Shown: positions 60,201-64,000 of the stretch, piece after piece
How positions within the stretch are numbered: the stretch's first letter is position 1
Layout: every line of letters begins with the position of its first letter
Assembly: GCA_033439295.1 (NCBI GenBank)
Contig: JAVTLE010000014.1
Coordinates: 4,464,001 to 4,528,000 of the forward strand
DNA: 64,000 nucleotides
Source of the DNA: Deuterostichococcus epilithicus
Lineage: Eukaryota; Chlorophyta; Trebouxiophyceae; Prasiolales; Stichococcaceae
Reading direction: 5' to 3'
Translations under genes and position numbers: made by a program
Notes under the pieces: generated by a model
The model's input: only the letters and a program-made list of their open reading frames with translations
Told to the model about the DNA's origin: nothing
Databases searched by the model: none

Positions 60201-63200
60201 AGTGGTCCTTGCGATGTCACAGGATGTAAGCAGGCTCTCGCTCTGAGCTGACCCTATGTCATCTGCACTGTGGTGTTCAGTCAGCGGCCGTCACTCGTCT
60301 CAGAATGGGGTCCGCTGGTTACGCCAACCCAACACATTCGAACCTGTGCCCTGCAGTGGTGACAGTGGTGCACGTCGGTGTTGTGGTAGGATCTTACTCA
60401 AGCCTGATGCTGTATGAATCATTGAATCGCGCTGGAGTCCCAAGTGGGACAGTCATCCCTCATCCTGTTTTGCACATGCATGCGTTCCGGGCAGGTTTTA
60501 TATGCATTGACACGAGCGCATTGACACGAGCAAATTGGAGCAGATTCATGAAGCCAGTGGACGTTCTTGTGAACAGATCTTCATCATCATTGCTGGCCTC
60601 ACGCAAGCCGAGGGCGGCAACATCAAGGAGGGCGGGTGCGATTCCGCCTGCGCATGTCCTGCTTCGGACCTGCCTTCGCATGCTGGACGCAGTCAGACTT
60701 TGGCGGCATACACCACAGAGTGCAAATGGCATATCCAACTTGCCTGGTTCTCTGACGACACATGCATTTTGATCGTTGCCTGACCTCATCTGAAGGCATC
60801 TGAGGGTGCTGAGCGTGAGCGTCAGCATGCCGCAGGTTTGCGCCCTATGGAGCCCGCGGCGTCTTCAACGGCGCATCCCTGCTCTTCTTCTCGTAGGCTT
60901 GCTGCTCCTAAGTTCACTTTTCTCGTTCATAGTCTCTCAAGTGCACATCAGTATTCATCTTAGTACCTGAATGGTGGCGTCTGCTCTGTTGATCCAGCGT
61001 CAAAATCTGCGGTTCAGTTCCTCTACTCTGCCCTTGTGTTGTGCGTAGGTATGTGGGCTTCGATGCGATTGCGACTACTGCCGAGGAGGTCAAGAACCCT
61101 GGACGCGATATCCCCATCGGTGAGAGTGCTTCCGAGCCAGAAGCAACCCTTCAATGCATACACGGTTGAGAGTCTTGCAGTGTTGTATATATACCAGTGC
61201 CGCGCATCATTGCTGTGCACTGTTGTTGCGAAATGGCGTTCTGGTGCTGTGCACCCAAGCTGCTGCGAGCACCGGGGGATGCTGATTGATATGCTCGGGC
61301 GCAGGCATGACACTGGCGCTGTTGATCGTGACCACACTGTGAGTTCCCCAACTGCACACGGTCGACGAGCACTTGCATCTTGACCGCACAGCCACGATGG
61401 CCAATGCGCCTGCTGTCTGCAACAGCCTCGAGATGCGTTTGGTTGTGTGCCCACGCAGGTACTTCTTGTGTGCAATCACATTGACTCTTATGCTGCCATA
61501 CACGGACATCAGCCCGGACGCGGCCTTCAGCCAGGCCTTTGTGAGCGTCGGCATGAAGTGAGCTTTCCACTCTCCGAGGCTTAAGTTGTTGGGCATGATC
61601 ATGTTGTGAACACCAGGACGTGCATTGCACTTTCCAGCCGGTGGTGACCCCTCTGTGGCCGGCGTAGGTGGGCGTCCTACATCGTTGCCGTGGGCGCGCT
61701 GCTTGGCATCGTGACTGGTGAGCCCAGATTCTGTCACGTGGCGCAAATCAAATTGAGAGCTGGCCTGCTTGTTGTGTGCCCTGCTGCAAGCCTCTGCACA
61801 TGCGGACGCCCACTATGGCACTTGCGCTTTGCGCAGGCACCATGGTTGGCCTGTTGGCCGTCGCGCGGTCAATCACCGCCCTGGGCCGTGAGCACTTCCT
61901 GCCGCCAATCACTGCGTGGGTGAGCCCAAAGTTACAGACGCCCATCTTCACGACCGCGCTGCTGGGCGTCATTACCGGTAAGGCTCCTGTTACTCGTGTG
62001 TGCCTGCATTCTTCCTCCACCCAGCCAGACCGGCTCTGCCTGTGCCAGCGCCGCTGCACATTGCGACTGACGAAATTGGATCCATCGAATGCTTGTGTCG
62101 TATTGTCAATCCATGCTGCCTCATTACTTCCCGGATCCTTCGATCCCGCAGCCTGATGCCACCGTGCGCAACAGTTTGTTCTGATGATTTTGTGTGGTGC
62201 GTGCAGCGATAATAGGTAAGTCAAATCATTCGCTCCGGCTTGCACCATTGCTTGCTTTTGTAAATTACCATTGCAACACGTGTATAGCCCAGTCCATAAG
62301 GGCCATGACGACTTGACGTGATCCTTGTCTTCCTCCAGGATTGTTCACGGCCTTTGATGAACTCCTGAAGTGAGGCAAAATCGGTTCTGTTTCACCTGTG
62401 TGCATCCGAAATATTGCGCTGAACTCAGCTTCAATAGAAATTGCTGATCATGACAGTTCTGACCGTTGCACGCAGCCTCGTCTCCATCTGTACATTGTTC
62501 ACCTTTTATATGATTGCGGTAAGTGTCTTCGCTTTCTGTGCCTGCACCGCTATGAGGGAGGAGCGTTTCTTACTAGTCCTGCTACCATGTCGCCAGCAGT
62601 AGCACAGTTACAGGCTGGAGGCTGCACACACGATATTACAATTCAGATCATGATCTGCCCAACTTGCAGAATGGCATCATCTTCCGCCACTACTACAAGC
62701 CCGGCTACAACAAACCCTGGCTCGCGCTATTCATGCTGGTTTATCTGACCGGCACCTCCCTGGGTGTGCCTTGTACTCCCTGTCTCACATACTATTTCTC
62801 ATTCGTGTGTTGTGCGGGCTCAGCCGGCTAGGGACGCCACACGACCGCATGGCATGTCTGGAAGGGCTGAACCAGCATTGAATGCACCGGCAAAGGCGTG
62901 GCGCCCTGACATTTTGAGACCATGAGCTCACATGTCCTCATGGCATTCCCTTTTCTGCACGACCACGATGCCATTCGTCATGCAGGCCTGGCCGTCTACT
63001 ACCAGCTGTCCACTGGCTGGGTCGGGCTCCTGGTGCCCGGCGCACTGTGGCTAGTTGGCACCTTCGCCATCATGTTCGTGCCTCAGGTGTGCTGCAGCGG
63101 TCGCACTCGCAAGGTGGTGGTTGTCACGTTTACATTAGGGGCACTCACTTCCTAGAGCATCTGGATGCTGGAGGTATCTGGCTGCGTCCGCTGTGCACCC

Positions 63201-63838
63201 AACGAAGAGTTTACATGGCAAGCAAATCCTGATACTTCTTGTGCATATTTGCAGGTGTACAAGCCTGTGCGGTTCAGCGTGCCGCTGATGCCCTGGATCC
63301 CCTCCGGCAGTATCATTCTCAATGTGAGAGAATACCACTTTTTCCTGTTGTGAATCCATCATTCCCGGCTGATCAACAGTGCATTGCCATTGGTGTCTGC
63401 CTTCGGGCATTGCGCTTCATGGCAGCCGCGCCGCCCCTGTAGCCAGCAAGCAGCGACTAGTTTCGGTAGCAGACCGCGAATCCCGGCTTCATTGTGAATC
63501 AATGCGCAGGTTTTCCTCCTCAGCACCATCGCTCAGCCGACAGACCAGGGCGGCCCGGGTTCTAAGCCCTACAAGCAGTGGGGGTACGTCACGCCTGCCG
63601 GCCTCTGATTGCTGCAAATTCTCGCACCGTCTGCAGCGAAGTATATGCGTTGGCCGATTGAACCGGCATTTCACAGCCCACAGGTGTGTGGCATGGCAGC
63701 GCGCCCCTGCCAGTTCACCTCCCGCGTGCTTGCAGGGTGTTTATGGCTGTCTGCGTGGTGGTGTACTTCCTCTACAGCCTGCCCAACATCGTGCTGCAGA
63801 ACCGCCTGGCCACGTGCGCCCCTCCGCCCCTTGTTTGA
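57294..63838 (+). CDS. Cationic amino-acid transporter (CAT, APC superfamily)
   Basis: 22 exons (57294-57556, 58789-58826, 59007-59055, 59212-59262, 59382-59474, 59625-59718, 59886-60009, 60357-60385, 60577-60635, 60836-60892, 61049-61119, 61305-61338, 61459-61557, 61668-61717, 61837-61977, 62339-62369, 62476-62518, 62670-62763, 62986-63085, 63255-63323, 63510-63593, 63736-63838) sum to 591 codons with every phase matching, close to plant CAT length. Signatures: NLGIGIILGAGVFVTTGTVA, VLSYAIAGLSAFL, PIAGGSFTFMLQTFGEFPGW, AAVARSFSGYFASL, YVGFDAIATTAEEVKNPGRD, ARSITALGREHFLPP, LLNLVSICTLFTFYMIA, FSVPLMPWIPSGSI. About 14 membrane helices in the plasma or vacuolar membrane, moving basic amino acids by analogy. 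The intron after 59718 has a GC donor (GCAAGC). Intron 1 is 1.2 kb and carries a minisatellite. Confidence 0.93.
58436..58735 (+). repeat. Degenerate G-rich minisatellite in CAT intron 1
   Basis: Imperfect units based on GGCAGGCTGAGCGATGGCAG and GTCAGCGAYGG. The G-rich bias is all on the coding strand. It spans about 300 bp and ends shortly before the exon 2 acceptor at 58788. Confidence 0.75.
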
Positions 63839-64000
63839 GGACTTATGTTGTGATGCCGTCATGTGCATGGGACGCCAGCGTGGGACCGCACCCCTGATGC
63901 CTGCGCCCATAGCCGCCGGATATGTCACCACTGGCAACAGCCAGCAGTGCCCGAATGCAGAAGGGATGGTCGACGGCTGCAAAGCGCCGCACGCGCTGCA
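63839..64000. other. CAT 3' flank to window end
   Basis: No feature seen. Confidence 0.5.

Overview
This window is nuclear DNA from a eukaryote, almost certainly a green alga (chlorophyte, probably Trebouxiophyceae). The coding sequence is GC-rich and cut into many short exons. The gene set is plant/algal: a plant-type DYRK kinase, a plastid-targeted drug/metabolite-type transporter, eIF3h, spermidine synthase, 26S proteasome Rpt3, VPS11 and a CAT-type amino-acid transporter. Splice sites are GT-AG plus an unusual number of GC-AG. Plant-type telomere heptamers (TTTAGGG) are scattered in introns, and some genes have a TGTAA motif downstream of the stop, as in chlorophyte 3' ends. The species cannot be fixed from the window. 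No rRNA, tRNA, transposon or CRISPR array was recognised. Unresolved bases occur at 6170 and 37313-37314.

Layout: 3-3730 (+) NAP1/SET-type histone chaperone, 5' truncated, with a C-terminal membrane anchor. 4896-9955 (-) plant-type DYRK kinase, whose N-terminus may extend towards 12 kb. 12152-15308 (+) EamA-type transporter. 16049-19674 (-) eIF3h. 20188-21090 (-) redoxin plus SAP-like protein, N-terminus unresolved. 23438-26025 (+) spermidine synthase. 26407-30013 (+) Rpt3. 30432-38325 (-) VPS11. 38951-43200 (+) AADAT/ARO8-type aminotransferase, divergent from VPS11. 43686-45020 and 45629-46948 (+) tandem paralogues of a small Pro/Gln/Tyr-rich CIPCC protein. 47539-48879 (+) small single-TM, probably plastid, protein. 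49822-52234 (+) and 52794-56630 (-) two convergent paralogous SDR oxidoreductases. 57294-63838 (+) 22-exon cationic amino-acid transporter. Exon junctions were inferred from splice motifs, reading phase and family alignment. Coordinates may be off by one or two bases, and a few exons remain unplaced.

The genes do not form a pathway; this is an ordinary housekeeping neighbourhood. What stands out is the gene architecture. In at least six genes, introns next to a functional exon carry one or more decayed tandem copies of part of that exon, often with its splice acceptor, spaced about 60-190 bp (mostly 90-150). I call these ghost exons. They occur in NAP, eIF3h (two exons), spermidine synthase, VPS11 (two exons), the aminotransferase (four places) and SDR2. 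Together with the frequent GC-AG introns, partly conserved between the two SDR paralogues, they suggest a genome where short tandem duplication across exon/intron borders is a continuing source of intron sequence and possibly alternative exons. This is the observation most worth following.
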